A stretch of 64,000 bases of DNA, taken from positions 83,985 through 147,984 of the forward strand of contig JADYZM010000025.1 of the NCBI GenBank assembly GCA_020853105.1, in the 5' to 3' direction. The notes under the pieces are model-generated. The model was not told the origin of the DNA. It searched no databases and saw only the letters and a list, made by a program, of their open reading frames with translations. The position numbers were made by a program, and so were the translations under genes. Below, piece after piece: positions 1 through 8,887 of this stretch (its first letter is position 1; every line of letters begins with the position of its first letter). The DNA is from Flavobacteriales bacterium (GTDB lineage: Bacteria > Bacteroidota > Bacteroidia > Flavobacteriales_E > Vicingaceae).

Positions 1-458
1 TGGTTGCTTTTTTCTTTAAAAGAAAGCAAGATGCAGCTAGCAATGTACGTTTAGCTGAAGCAAAAAAGATAATGGCTGAAGGACAAGCATTTTTAGCTGA
101 AAACAAATCAAAACAAGGCGTTATTACAACTCAAAGTGGTTTACAATACATTGTTTTAAAAGATGGAAACGGAAAAAAACCATTCGATTCATCAAGTGTA
201 ACCGTTCATTATGTGGGAACTACTCCCGATGGAACTATATTTGACAGTTCTATAAATAGGGGAGAACCTGCAACTTTTGGTTTAAATCAAGTAATTAAAG
301 GCTGGACAGAAGGTTTGCAATTGATGAAAGAAGGAGCAAAATATAAATTCTTCTTACCACAAGAATTGGCTTATGGTTCAAATCCACCTCCTGGAGGCAT
401 TATTAAAGCTTTTATGCCTTTGATTTTTGAAGTAGAATTGATAAAAGTGAATGATTAA
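1..458 (+). CDS. FKBP-type peptidyl-prolyl isomerase, 5' end outside window
   Basis: The frame is open from the left edge (first full codon at base 3), so the ATG at 72 is probably internal and the gene starts upstream. The visible C-terminal part is one FKBP domain with the expected strand motifs VHYVGTTPDGTIFDSS, VIKGWTEGLQLMKEG and the LAYG loop. The charged segment just before it (LAEAKKIMAEGQAFLAENK) resembles the dimerisation helix of Mip/FkpA-type FKBPs. Such proteins catalyse proline cis-trans isomerisation and assist folding, usually in the periplasm. Its last 8 bases overlap the next gene, also an FKBP protein, so the two are probably cotranscribed. The signal sequence cannot be seen. 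Confidence 0.9.
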   Translation, partial: VAFFFKRKQDAASNVRLAEAKKIMAEGQAFLAENKSKQGVITTQSGLQYIVLKDGNGKKPFDSSSVTVHYVGTTPDGTIFDSSINRGEPATFGLNQVIKGWTEGLQLMKEGAKYKFFLPQELAYGSNPPPGGIIKAFMPLIFEVELIKVND

Positions 459-1263
459 AAAATATCAATTTAATTATACGTCGTTATTAGTACTAATAGT
501 ACTGTTAACATCATGTTTATCAACCCAAAAACAACATAAAAAAGTGGAAAATGTAATAAAAACAGAATCAGGACTTTCGTACAAAATAATTAACGAAGGC
601 TCAGGAACTATCCCAAAAGCAGGTGATAAGGTAAAGGTTCATTATACAGGAAAACTTACAAATGATTCAATTTTTGACAGTTCTCATTTCAGAAATCAAC
701 CGTTTAGCTTTAAATTGGGAGTTGGTCAAGTAATTAAAGGTTGGGATGAAGGGATTGCTCTATTAAAAGTTGGAAGTAAGGCTATATTTACAATACCACC
801 TCATTTGGCATACGGTTCACAAGGTGCAGGTGGAGTTATTGGTCCGAATGAAACATTAATCTTTGAAGTTGAATTATTAGAGATTGTTGAAGCACCAAAA
901 TCATTTGATGTTTCTGGAAAAGATACTGTAACAACAAGCTCAGGGCTTAAAATCATTAAGTTAAACAATACCGAAGGCAATCAACCATCAAATGGAAGAA
1001 TTGTTCAAGTACATTATTCAGGATATTTAGAAAATGGAAAAATGTTTGACTCGTCTGTTGAACGTGGTCAACCACTAGATTTCCCTATTGGTCAAGGTCG
1101 TTTTATAAAAGGTTGGGATGAAGGTATAGCTCTTTTAAAAGTTGGAGAAAAAGCAAGACTAATCATTCCTCACGAATTAGCTTATGGTGAAAAAGGGTAT
1201 CCACCGGTAATTCCTGCTAAATCAACACTAATTTTTGATGTTGAGTTGATTGGAATTAAGTAA
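451..1263 (+). CDS. Tandem-FKBP lipoprotein (peptidyl-prolyl isomerase)
   Basis: 270 residues. A hydrophobic N-terminus ends in a lipobox (LLTSC, Cys22), so the protein is probably a lipoprotein in the cell envelope. Two complete FKBP domains follow, at about residues 37-145 and 158-270; both keep the VHYTG/VHYSG, IKGWDEGIALLKVG and LAYG motifs. The two domains resemble each other closely, which points to internal duplication. It overlaps the preceding FKBP gene by 8 bases. Flavobacterial gliding/T9SS gene sets include an FKBP lipoprotein (GldI), but that is a single-domain protein, so I do not assign that name. The role in proline isomerisation is confident; the client proteins are unknown. 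Confidence 0.9.
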   Translation: MIKKYQFNYTSLLVLIVLLTSCLSTQKQHKKVENVIKTESGLSYKIINEGSGTIPKAGDKVKVHYTGKLTNDSIFDSSHFRNQPFSFKLGVGQVIKGWDEGIALLKVGSKAIFTIPPHLAYGSQGAGGVIGPNETLIFEVELLEIVEAPKSFDVSGKDTVTTSSGLKIIKLNNTEGNQPSNGRIVQVHYSGYLENGKMFDSSVERGQPLDFPIGQGRFIKGWDEGIALLKVGEKARLIIPHELAYGEKGYPPVIPAKSTLIFDVELIGIK

Positions 1264-1385
1264 AAAACATCTTCATGTTTAATTGTTTAACAAGATTATT
1301 GTTATCAATTAATTTTTTAACATCAACTTTTTAAAATAGATGATAAATCGTATTTTCGAAGAATAATAATTTAACTTTTATTCTT

Positions 1386-2699
1386 ATGAAAAAATTAAAT
1401 ACTGTATTCTTTGCATTATTTTGTTGTTTATGTTCTGTAATTTCAGCTCAAACGCTAGAAAAATGTGGAACAATGCATAATTACAATCAGTTACTGAATG
1501 ATAATCCTTCTATATCTATAAATAGACTTGCTGTAGAGCAAGCTGCTAACAATTGGCTTGCAAATAACAAATCCAAATTGTACACTACCGGTAAAAAAAC
1601 AGTAGCTACAATACCTGTTGTTTTTCATGTAGTATATAGTCCATCAATACCTGACCAAAATGTGCCAGATTCAATCATATATTCACAACTCAGAGTAATG
1701 AATGAAGACTATAGAAGAACAAACCCAGATACAGTTAATACTCGCCCTGAAATTGATTCATTAGCTACCGACGTACAGATAGAATTTTGTTTGGCAAATG
1801 TTGATCCTAACGGTAATTTCACAACCGGAATAAATAGAGTGTCCACATCAACAACTAATTTTGCTTTTTCACCCTTCAACAATGCTGTTAAAAAAACAGC
1901 GAGTGGTGGAGTTGACCCATGGACAGTTACCGATTACTTAAATATTTGGGTTTGTGACATGTATTTCAATGGCTCTCCTTTTGTTTTAGGATACGCACAA
2001 TTTCCAGGAGACGATCCAACCACAGATGGATTAGTGCTTACATATCAACACACAGGCTACAGACCATGGGATTCAAACGCTAGTCCGGCTAATTTAGGAA
2101 GAACAGCTTCTCATGAAATTGGACATTATTTTGGTCTAAGACACATTTGGGGTGACGGAGATTGTGATTCAACAGATTACGTAACTGATACCCCAAAAGC
2201 TGCAGCTGCATCGCAGCAAATTTGCACCCTCACTAATAATACCTGTGATGATGCAATTGCAGAACCATATTGGAACGGTTGGGACCCATTTGATATGCTA
2301 GAGAATTATATGGATTACTCAACAGATGCTTGTATGAACATGTTTACAAACGGACAAAGAGATAGAATGTGGTCATTCTTAAATACAGATAGAGTGTCAT
2401 TACTTTCTTCTACAAAATGCGACGGTCCGAGTTTTGTAAATGAAATTTTACCGTCAAATTCGATAATTGTTTATCCAGCACCAGCAACCAGCCAAATAAC
2501 TGTCGAATGGCCTGGTGAATTTCATTTTGAAACACTTAAAATAGTTGATATGGTTGGCAAAACATTAAAAACATATTCTATTTCTAATGCTTACGCAAAA
2601 TATTCTGTTTCAACAGATGAATTAGCAAACGGTGTATTTTTCATTAGACTCGAAAATAAATCTATGGTTACCACCAAAAAGATTTTAATTTCTAAATAA
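1386..2699 (+). CDS. Secreted M43 (pappalysin-like) zinc metalloprotease with T9SS sorting domain
   Basis: 437 residues. A signal peptide spans about residues 1-21 and ends ISAQ. The zinc motif HEIGHYFGLRH lies at residues 243-253 (HExxHxxGxxH) and a Met-turn ENYMDYS follows about 65 residues later, the layout of family M43 metzincins. Cysteine pairs after the zinc motif are typical of the family. The last ~75 residues (IVYPAPATSQITVEW to KKILISK) form a type A T9SS C-terminal sorting domain, so the enzyme is expected to be exported across the outer membrane and released or surface-anchored. It stands alone, with a 122-bp leader and its own terminator. A TATTTTCG at 1351-1358 is one base off the usual -7 element. 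The substrate is unknown. Confidence 0.93.
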   Translation: MKKLNTVFFALFCCLCSVISAQTLEKCGTMHNYNQLLNDNPSISINRLAVEQAANNWLANNKSKLYTTGKKTVATIPVVFHVVYSPSIPDQNVPDSIIYSQLRVMNEDYRRTNPDTVNTRPEIDSLATDVQIEFCLANVDPNGNFTTGINRVSTSTTNFAFSPFNNAVKKTASGGVDPWTVTDYLNIWVCDMYFNGSPFVLGYAQFPGDDPTTDGLVLTYQHTGYRPWDSNASPANLGRTASHEIGHYFGLRHIWGDGDCDSTDYVTDTPKAAAASQQICTLTNNTCDDAIAEPYWNGWDPFDMLENYMDYSTDACMNMFTNGQRDRMWSFLNTDRVSLLSSTKCDGPSFVNEILPSNSIIVYPAPATSQITVEWPGEFHFETLKIVDMVGKTLKTYSISNAYAKYSVSTDELANGVFFIRLENKSMVTTKKILISK

Positions 2700-2716
2700 A
2701 AAAATATTCTAACTAT

Positions 2717-2750
2717 AAAGAGAGATTCTATTTAGAGTCTCTTTTTTTTT
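2717..2750 (+). terminator. Rho-independent terminator of the M43 protease gene
   Basis: The 14-base arms 2717-2730 and 2733-2746 pair with two G-T wobbles around a 2-base loop, and a run of T follows to 2750. It lies 18 bases after the protease stop codon. Confidence 0.85.
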
Positions 2751-2794
2751 ATAATTATTAACAAATAAGAACTATAGTTTATTTGCAATAATAC

Positions 2795-2802
2795 TATCTT
2801 TG
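2795..2802 (+). promoter_or_regulatory. Bacteroidota -7 element before bamD
   Basis: TATCTTTG matches TAnnTTTG exactly and ends 4 bases before the bamD ATG. Transcription would start at or next to the start codon, giving an almost leaderless mRNA. No TTG -33 box is seen at the usual 17-19 base spacing. Confidence 0.6.
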
Positions 2803-2806
2803 CCGC

Positions 2807-3616
2807 ATGTTGAAAATTCGTATCACGTTATTCTTACTATCCACTCTTCTAATTTTTGGTTGTAGTAGATATCAACGCTTACTCAAAAGTGATGATTACA
2901 ATGAAAAATATGATGCAGCAATTGAATACTACGAAAAAGGAAAGTATGAAAAAGCATTGCCTTTTTTAGAAGAATTAACCCCTCTATATAGAGGAACAGA
3001 AAAAGCAGAAAAGATATATTATTATTATTGCTACGCCAATTATAAATTAGATTATCTATTTGAAGCCGGCTATCATTTTAAAAAATTTTCTACAACTTTT
3101 CCGTCAAGTAAATTTGTTGAGGAAACATTTTTTATGAGCGGATATTGCAAATACAGATTGTCTCCTTTATCTTCGCTAGACCCAACAGACACGTATGCTG
3201 CAATTGACGAACTACAGTCTTTTATCAATACATATCCTCAACACCAATTGTTAGACTCTGCAAACTTGTTGATAGATAAGTTGAGAACAAAACTAGAGGA
3301 TAAATCCTTTAATAATGCAAAACAATATTATCAGATTTATGAATATAAAGCAGCAATAATTGCACTTAATAACGTTTTGCGAGAGTTTCCGGATACAAAA
3401 TATGCTGAAGAAGTTGCTTATTTATTAGTAAAATCACACTATTTCTTAGCATACAACAGTGTGAAAGAAAAAAAGTTAGAACGATTTGATGATACTATTG
3501 ATGCTTATCGTAACTTTGTCGACTTATACAAGCAAAGTAAATATATAAAATCTGTTGAAGTATATTATAACAAAGCCATCGAACAGAAAAATAAAATAAC
3601 AAAAGAAAACCTATAA
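2807..3616 (+). CDS. bamD: Outer membrane assembly lipoprotein BamD
   Basis: 269 residues. A lipoprotein signal ends LLIFGC (Cys19), and tandem TPR-like helical repeats fill the rest (for example YEKGKYEKALPFLEEL, then ALNNVLREFPDTKYAEEV). This is the normal size and layout of BamD/YfiO, which docks on BamA and helps insert beta-barrel proteins into the outer membrane. It is the first gene of the run bamD-rpoZ-coaBC-DUF4835-recN, with only 3 bases between it and rpoZ; that order is familiar from flavobacteria. A near-leaderless promoter precedes it. Confidence 0.9.
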   Translation: MLKIRITLFLLSTLLIFGCSRYQRLLKSDDYNEKYDAAIEYYEKGKYEKALPFLEELTPLYRGTEKAEKIYYYYCYANYKLDYLFEAGYHFKKFSTTFPSSKFVEETFFMSGYCKYRLSPLSSLDPTDTYAAIDELQSFINTYPQHQLLDSANLLIDKLRTKLEDKSFNNAKQYYQIYEYKAAIIALNNVLREFPDTKYAEEVAYLLVKSHYFLAYNSVKEKKLERFDDTIDAYRNFVDLYKQSKYIKSVEVYYNKAIEQKNKITKENL

Positions 3617-3619
3617 CGT

Positions 3620-3943
3620 ATGAATTTTAAAAACACCAACGCAGAAACATCAACGATAACACGAAACATGAACGAAATAGAAGGTGTTACAGGTAATATC
3701 TATGAATCTTGTGTAATTGTTGCTAAAAGATCAAATCAAATTTCTGTTGAATTAAAAGAAGAGTTAACTACAAAATTACAAGAGTTCGCTTCAAATTCAG
3801 ATAACTTGGAAGAAGTATTTGAAAACAGAGAGCAAATTGAGATTTCCAGATTCTACGAAAAACTACCAAAAACAAACGCAATAGCTCTAAAAGAATTTTT
3901 AGAAGATAAACTTTTTGTAAAAAAACCAAGCCAAGAGAAATAA
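3620..3943 (+). CDS. rpoZ: RNA polymerase omega-like subunit
   Basis: 107 residues, the Rpb6/omega-like family found between bamD and coaBC in Bacteroidota. The segment TGNIYESCVIVAKRSNQIS corresponds to the conserved helix of omega that binds the beta' subunit; the rest is poorly conserved. Omega helps assemble RNA polymerase and keeps it stable. Two ATGs are possible (3620 and 3668); the upstream one, 3 bases after bamD, keeps the usual length. The call rests on sequence pattern and gene order together. Confidence 0.8.
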   Translation: MNFKNTNAETSTITRNMNEIEGVTGNIYESCVIVAKRSNQISVELKEELTTKLQEFASNSDNLEEVFENREQIEISRFYEKLPKTNAIALKEFLEDKLFVKKPSQEK

Positions 3944-3966
3944 TCTTCTCTTGATAATTTCTTTTT

Positions 3967-5166
3967 ATGCTTAAAGGCAAAAACATACTCCTAGGGATTA
4001 CTGGAGGTATTGCCGCATATAAAACACCTATTTTGGTAAGGCTACTCAAAAAATCAGGAGCCAATATCAAAGTAATTATGACTCCTGCTGCAAAAGAGTT
4101 TGTATCTCCTGTCGTTTTATCAACCCTTTCTGAAAATCCAATTTTTACAGAATTTGTAAAGCAAACAACAAGTGAGTGGAATAGCCATGTTGAGCTTGCT
4201 CAGTGGGCAGATTTGTTTGTGATTGCTCCAGCTACAGCAAACATTCTTGGGAAAATTACTGCAGGAATATGTGATAATTTGCTTTTGGCAACCTATTTTT
4301 CTGCAAAATGTCCCGTTTTCATTGCCCCCGCAATGGATTTAGACATGTACAAACATCCTGTTACCACAGAAAATATTAGAAAAATAAAGTTTCTTGGAAA
4401 TAAAATAATTGATGCAACCGAAGGAGAGCTTGCTAGTGGGTTAATAGGAAAGGGCAGGATGGAGGAGCCGGAGCAAATCACGAAAATAATTATTGAATAT
4501 TTTAATAAAAATAAACCACTAAAAAATAAAGTTATTACGATTACTGCCGGACCAACTTATGAAAATATTGATCCGGTGCGGTTTATTGGAAATCACTCTT
4601 CAGGTAAAATGGGTGTTGCACTAGCTAAAATAGCTCGTGAATTAGGAGCAGAAGTTCATTTGATTATTGGGCCAAATAATTTAGAAATTGATAATGAAAT
4701 TAATAAAACTCAGGTAGTATCTGCTGAAGAGATGTACAAAGCAGTACATAAATTAATAAAGAAAACAAATATTTTCATTATGTCTGCAGCTGTGGCAGAC
4801 TATACTCCCATAAAAATAAATACTCAAAAAATTAAAAAAAGCAATACTTCATTTAACATAGAATTAAAGCCCACAAAAGATATTCTAAAATCAGTAGGTG
4901 AAATAAAAAACAGCAAACAAATACTAGTAGGTTTCGCGTTGGAAACAGAGAATGAAATTAGTAATGCAAAAAATAAACTAAAGAGCAAAAACTTAGATTT
5001 GATTGTTTTAAATTCTCTTAATGATAAATCATCTGGATTTGGATTTGATACAAATAAAATTACATTAATCGACAAAAACAATAAAGTTGAAAAACTTGAG
5101 TTAAAATCTAAAACAGAAGTTGCTGTTGATATTTTGAATAAAATAGTATCTTTACTCAACAAGTAA
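3967..5166 (+). CDS. coaBC: Bifunctional phosphopantothenoylcysteine decarboxylase/synthase CoaBC
   Basis: 399 residues, the usual length. The N-terminal half (1 to ~180) is the FMN-binding CoaC decarboxylase: GITGGIAAYK, the catalytic-His region SHVELAQWADLFVIAPATAN, and PAMDLDMY in place of PxMNxxMW. The C-terminal half (from ~187) is the CoaB synthetase, with ITAGPTYENIDPVRFIGN, HSSGKMG and AAVADYTP. It carries out two successive steps from 4'-phosphopantothenate to 4'-phosphopantetheine in coenzyme A synthesis, in the cytoplasm. It lies 23 bases after rpoZ and 23 bases before the DUF4835 gene in the same operon. Confidence 0.96.
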   Translation: MLKGKNILLGITGGIAAYKTPILVRLLKKSGANIKVIMTPAAKEFVSPVVLSTLSENPIFTEFVKQTTSEWNSHVELAQWADLFVIAPATANILGKITAGICDNLLLATYFSAKCPVFIAPAMDLDMYKHPVTTENIRKIKFLGNKIIDATEGELASGLIGKGRMEEPEQITKIIIEYFNKNKPLKNKVITITAGPTYENIDPVRFIGNHSSGKMGVALAKIARELGAEVHLIIGPNNLEIDNEINKTQVVSAEEMYKAVHKLIKKTNIFIMSAAVADYTPIKINTQKIKKSNTSFNIELKPTKDILKSVGEIKNSKQILVGFALETENEISNAKNKLKSKNLDLIVLNSLNDKSSGFGFDTNKITLIDKNNKVEKLELKSKTEVAVDILNKIVSLLNK

Positions 5167-5189
5167 TCAATTTAATCCATCAAACAACA

Positions 5190-6101
5190 ATGACATTCAA
5201 ATACTCAATAATTTATCCAATTGTTGTTTGTTTTTTTATTAATAACTCTTTATTTTCTCAAGAATTAAATTGTTCTGTTGAAGTAAACTCGACACAAATT
5301 ATTGGTTCAGACAAAAGTATTTTCGATGTACTGAAAAAAAATGTTTCCGAATTTGTAAACAACAGAAAATGGACTAATCATAACTATCAGTTTGGTGAAA
5401 GAATTGAATGCACAATGTTGATTAATGTAACCGAACGAATTTCTACGAATTCGTTTAAGGCAACAATACAAGTACAATCCAGAAGACCAATACACAATAG
5501 TTCCTACAACAGCCCACTAATAAACCATATCGATAAAGATTTTGAGTTTACATTTAATGAATTTGAACAATTGGAGTATTCTGAAAATACATTTACTTCC
5601 AATCTAACATCAGTGATTTCATTTTATGTGTATATGATTTTAGCCATTGATTACGAAAGTTTTGAATTGAATGGAGGAACACCTTTCTTTTTGAAAGCGC
5701 AAACATTAATAAACAATGCTCAAGGAGCTAGTGCTAATGGCTGGAAAGCATTTGAAGACACAAAAAATAGATATTGGATGGTTGAAAATCATTTAAAACC
5801 AAACTATGTGCCTTTCAGAGAAACTTTGTATAAATATCACAGACAGGGGTTAGACATTATGTCAAGCGATGTTACAAAAGGCAGACAAGTAATTCTTACA
5901 TCTTTAAAATCATTAGAAAGTGTTTCAAAGTACGATCCCAATTCATTTCAATTGCAAATGTTTTTCAATGCTAAGGCTGATGAAATAGTTGAAATTTTTA
6001 AAGAAGCTCCAATGGCAGAAAAAGACGAAGTGGTAACTCTATTAAACAAAATAAATCCAGCAAATTCAACAACATACGAAAAGATAATATCTGGAAAATA
6101 G
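5190..6101 (+). CDS. DUF4835 family exported protein (PorD-type)
   Basis: 303 residues, with a signal peptide at about 1-23 (ending NSLFSQ) and a mature part starting ELNCSVEVN. The family is Bacteroidota-specific, about 300 residues long, and almost always sits between coaBC and recN, as here. From memory, some annotation pipelines call it type IX secretion protein PorD; I cannot confirm a direct T9SS role from sequence. Conserved-looking stretches are YMILAIDYESFELNGGTPFF and the NRYWMVENH region. Its stop codon touches the recN start with no gap, suggesting translational coupling. Confidence 0.85.
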   Translation: MTFKYSIIYPIVVCFFINNSLFSQELNCSVEVNSTQIIGSDKSIFDVLKKNVSEFVNNRKWTNHNYQFGERIECTMLINVTERISTNSFKATIQVQSRRPIHNSSYNSPLINHIDKDFEFTFNEFEQLEYSENTFTSNLTSVISFYVYMILAIDYESFELNGGTPFFLKAQTLINNAQGASANGWKAFEDTKNRYWMVENHLKPNYVPFRETLYKYHRQGLDIMSSDVTKGRQVILTSLKSLESVSKYDPNSFQLQMFFNAKADEIVEIFKEAPMAEKDEVVTLLNKINPANSTTYEKIISGK

Positions 6102-7757
6102 ATGCTGCTTCATTTATCCATCTCAAACTACGCGTTAATTGAAAAACTCGATTTGGATTTTTCAACTGGATTTACTGTTATTACAGGAGAAACAGGTGCA
6201 GGAAAATCTCTGTTGTTAGGTGCAATTTCAATGATATTGGGTAACAGAATAGACAATTCGTTGTTTGTTAACTCTGAAAAAAAATGTACTGTTGAAGGAG
6301 TTTTTAAGCTTGATAAAGAAAAATTTGAAGAATTTTTTATTGAAAATGACATTGATTTTGAGGAAGAAACCTCGATTCGAAGAGAAATTACAACTACCGG
6401 AAAATCAAGAGCTTTTGTAAATGATACTCCAGTAAACCTAAACATTATCAAAGAAATAGTGGAAATTTTGATAAACATTCACTCTCAACATCAAAATTTA
6501 CTGGTAAAATCAGGTAATTACCAATTAGCAGTTGTTGATTCGTATTCTAACTCAATAAATGAAGCAGAATCGGTTCACAGAAAATTCAAACAACTGACAA
6601 TTCTTAAAAATAAGCTAAATGCTATTAAAAATGCAGAGCATAAAGCAAAAAATGAAATAGATTTTCTACAATTCCAAATTCAAGAAATTGACCAATTAAA
6701 ATTGCTACCAAATGAACAGGAATCGCTTGAAGAGCAGCTTAAAATAATAAAAAATTCTGTAGAAATAAAATCCACCTTACTTTTAGGCACACAACTTTTA
6801 AATGAAAACGAAAATAATATCATCAGCAATTCAAAACGAATTTATCAAAGCATCACAAAACTAAGCGATTTATCACCTGAATTTGAACAAACTTCCGAAA
6901 GATTAAATTCAGTAATTATTGAATTAATTGATATATCAAGGGAAATAAGTAGATTGAATGACAATCTAAATTTTGATGATGAAAATACAGAAAATATTGA
7001 GAACAGACTTAGTTCAATCTACACGTTGGAAAGAAAACATCAATTATCAAACTCTAACGATTTATTGAATTTACTAGATAACTTAAAATTGAAGTTAAAG
7101 AATTTAGGAGATTTTGAAGGCACTGTTGACGAATTGGAAAAGAACATTAAAGATTTAGAAGATGACCTATACAAAATTGCTGATGATTTATCTAAAAAAA
7201 GAAAGAAATCGATTGTACCATTAACCAGCGAAATCAATAAAAAAATAAAAGAATTAGGAATGCCCGATGCTTCTTTTATTGTGGAGCATACAACTGACAA
7301 TGAATTAGGGGTTAATGGACTTGATAAAATTAATTTTCTATTCTCGGCTAATAAAGGCTTTGTACCAACAGAAATTCATAAAACTGCATCTGGTGGTGAA
7401 ATTTCAAGACTGATGTTAACACTGAAGTTAATCTTATCAAAAAGCAATAATTTGAGTACCATAATTTTTGATGAAATTGATACAGGTGTTTCCGGTGATA
7501 TTGCAGATAAAATGGGAGAGATTATGAAACAAATGTCCGAAAACATTCAAATTATTACAGTAACCCATTTGCCACAAGTTGCTGCCAAAGGAAAACAAAA
7601 TTTAAAAATTACAAAACAGATATCAAACGATAAAACAATTACAGAAGTTGTAGAATTATCTAAAGAAGAAAAAATTAATGAAATTGCAAAAATGCTGAGT
7701 GGAAAAGAGCTTACAAAAGCATCGATAGAAAATGCAAAAAATCTTATTTCAAATTGA
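6102..7757 (+). CDS. recN: DNA repair protein RecN
   Basis: 551 residues, a normal RecN length. It is an SMC-like ATPase: Walker A GETGAGKS at residues 29-36, a long coiled-coil middle (about 150-360, rich in E, K and L), the ABC signature ASGGEISRLML and Walker B IIFDEIDTGVSG in the C-terminal head. The His switch is in ITVTHLPQVAA. RecN binds DNA ends and promotes recombination repair of double-strand breaks. It is the fifth gene of the bamD operon and starts directly at the DUF4835 stop. Confidence 0.96.
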   Translation: MLLHLSISNYALIEKLDLDFSTGFTVITGETGAGKSLLLGAISMILGNRIDNSLFVNSEKKCTVEGVFKLDKEKFEEFFIENDIDFEEETSIRREITTTGKSRAFVNDTPVNLNIIKEIVEILINIHSQHQNLLVKSGNYQLAVVDSYSNSINEAESVHRKFKQLTILKNKLNAIKNAEHKAKNEIDFLQFQIQEIDQLKLLPNEQESLEEQLKIIKNSVEIKSTLLLGTQLLNENENNIISNSKRIYQSITKLSDLSPEFEQTSERLNSVIIELIDISREISRLNDNLNFDDENTENIENRLSSIYTLERKHQLSNSNDLLNLLDNLKLKLKNLGDFEGTVDELEKNIKDLEDDLYKIADDLSKKRKKSIVPLTSEINKKIKELGMPDASFIVEHTTDNELGVNGLDKINFLFSANKGFVPTEIHKTASGGEISRLMLTLKLILSKSNNLSTIIFDEIDTGVSGDIADKMGEIMKQMSENIQIITVTHLPQVAAKGKQNLKITKQISNDKTITEVVELSKEEKINEIAKMLSGKELTKASIENAKNLISN

Positions 7758-7765
7758 TATATTTG
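7758..7765 (+). promoter_or_regulatory. -7 element before the small lipoprotein and fabI
   Basis: TATATTTG, an exact TAnnTTTG, directly follows the recN stop codon. It could give the lipoprotein and fabI their own transcript. No TTG box is seen at the expected distance. Confidence 0.4.
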
Positions 7766-7790
7766 TAAACAGTTAATAAAACAAAATTAA

Positions 7791-7982
7791 ATGGTTAAAA
7801 AAAACTCAACTTTTTTTGTTCTAGTACTCTTTGTAATTTGGGGAGCTTTGAGTTTAATAACAACATCTTCTTGTGCTCCACAAAGAAGAGGACACACAGT
7901 TGGGCAAATGGGGGGGGGAGGAAAAGGTAAATTCCACAGAACTCCGGCTTCAGCTAAAGTAAAAAGAATGTCAAAATATTAA
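7791..7982 (+). CDS. Small putative lipoprotein
   Basis: 63 residues. The hydrophobic N-terminus (9-22) is followed by TTSSC, a plausible lipobox at Cys28, then a short basic, Gly-rich tail (GQMGGGGKGKFHR). No known domain is recognised. A run of nine G (7910-7918) encodes the glycines; in this AT-rich genome such a tract can slip in replication or sequencing. A slip would change the last 25 residues, but the frame as given stays open to a sensible stop. It lies 33 bases after recN and 18 bases before fabI, and probably shares a transcript with fabI. Confidence 0.65.
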   Translation: MVKKNSTFFVLVLFVIWGALSLITTSSCAPQRRGHTVGQMGGGGKGKFHRTPASAKVKRMSKY

Positions 7983-8000
7983 TTAATTAAGTAATAAGGT

Positions 8001-8813
8001 ATGTCAAATAATTTACTGAAAGGAAAAAAAGGAATCATATTTGGTGCTTTAAATTCCAGTTCAATTGCTTGGAAAGTTGCTGAATTAGCTCATGCAGAAG
8101 GAGCTGAATTTGTTCTGAGCAATGCTCCAATTGCACTCAGAATGGGAGAGATTAATGAGTTGGCAAACAAAACAAATTCTGAAGTAATTGCTGCTGACGC
8201 CACTTCAAATGCAGATTTAGAAATACTATTTGATAAAACATTAGCAAAGTTTGGAAAGATTGATTTCATCTTACATTCAATTGGAATGTCTATGAACGTG
8301 AGAAAAGGAATTCCATACACTGAAAATAACCATGAATTTTATTTGAAAGATATGGATATATCAGCAGTTTCATTCCATAAAGTGATGAAAGTTGCTTATC
8401 AAAAAGATGCTATGAATGATTGGGGTTCAATTTTAGCATTAACATACATTGCTGCTCAACGTGTTTTTCCTGATTACAATGATATGGCTGATGCTAAATC
8501 TTTACTGGAATCAATAGCTCGAAATTTTGGTTACCATTTTGGAACCAGAAATAGAGTAAGAGTGAACACCATTTCTCAATCTCCAACAGCCACAACCGCT
8601 GGTAGTGGTGTTAAAGGATTTGATAGTTTTATAAGCTATGCCGAAGATATGTCGCCACTTGGAAATGCTTCAGCTCAAGATTGTGCGAATTATTGTGTAG
8701 TAATGCTTTCCGATTTAACAAAATATGTTACCATGCAAAATCTATTTCATGATGGCGGATTTTCATTCACCGGATGTAGTCACAAAGTGATGAAAAAATT
8801 TGAAAACGGATAA
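8001..8813 (+). CDS. fabI: Enoyl-[acyl-carrier-protein] reductase FabI
   Basis: 270 residues, a short-chain dehydrogenase of the FabI type. It has the N-terminal NAD-binding segment KGIIFGALNSSSIAW, the catalytic Tyr149 (LTYIAA) and the Tyr159-x6-Lys166 pair in YNDMADAK, then the substrate-loop segment SQSPTATTAGSGVKGF, a form I associate with Bacteroidota and chlamydial FabI. It reduces the trans-2 double bond of enoyl-ACP in the last step of each fatty-acid elongation cycle, in the cytoplasm. A strong palindromic terminator follows the gene. Confidence 0.96.
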   Translation: MSNNLLKGKKGIIFGALNSSSIAWKVAELAHAEGAEFVLSNAPIALRMGEINELANKTNSEVIAADATSNADLEILFDKTLAKFGKIDFILHSIGMSMNVRKGIPYTENNHEFYLKDMDISAVSFHKVMKVAYQKDAMNDWGSILALTYIAAQRVFPDYNDMADAKSLLESIARNFGYHFGTRNRVRVNTISQSPTATTAGSGVKGFDSFISYAEDMSPLGNASAQDCANYCVVMLSDLTKYVTMQNLFHDGGFSFTGCSHKVMKKFENG

Positions 8814-8830
8814 TATTATACATAAAAATA

Positions 8831-8872
8831 CAAAATAAAAAAGGGGTGAAATTTCACCCCTTTTTTATTTTG
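8831..8872. terminator. Bidirectional terminator, perfect 42-bp palindrome
   Basis: Bases 8831-8851 are the exact reverse complement of 8852-8872. The GC core GGGGTGAA lies inside A/T flanks, so T runs follow the hairpin on both strands. It sits between fabI (+) and the convergent Cys-rich gene (-) and should end both transcripts. Confidence 0.93.
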
Positions 8873-8887
8873 TACAAGACGTTAAAA

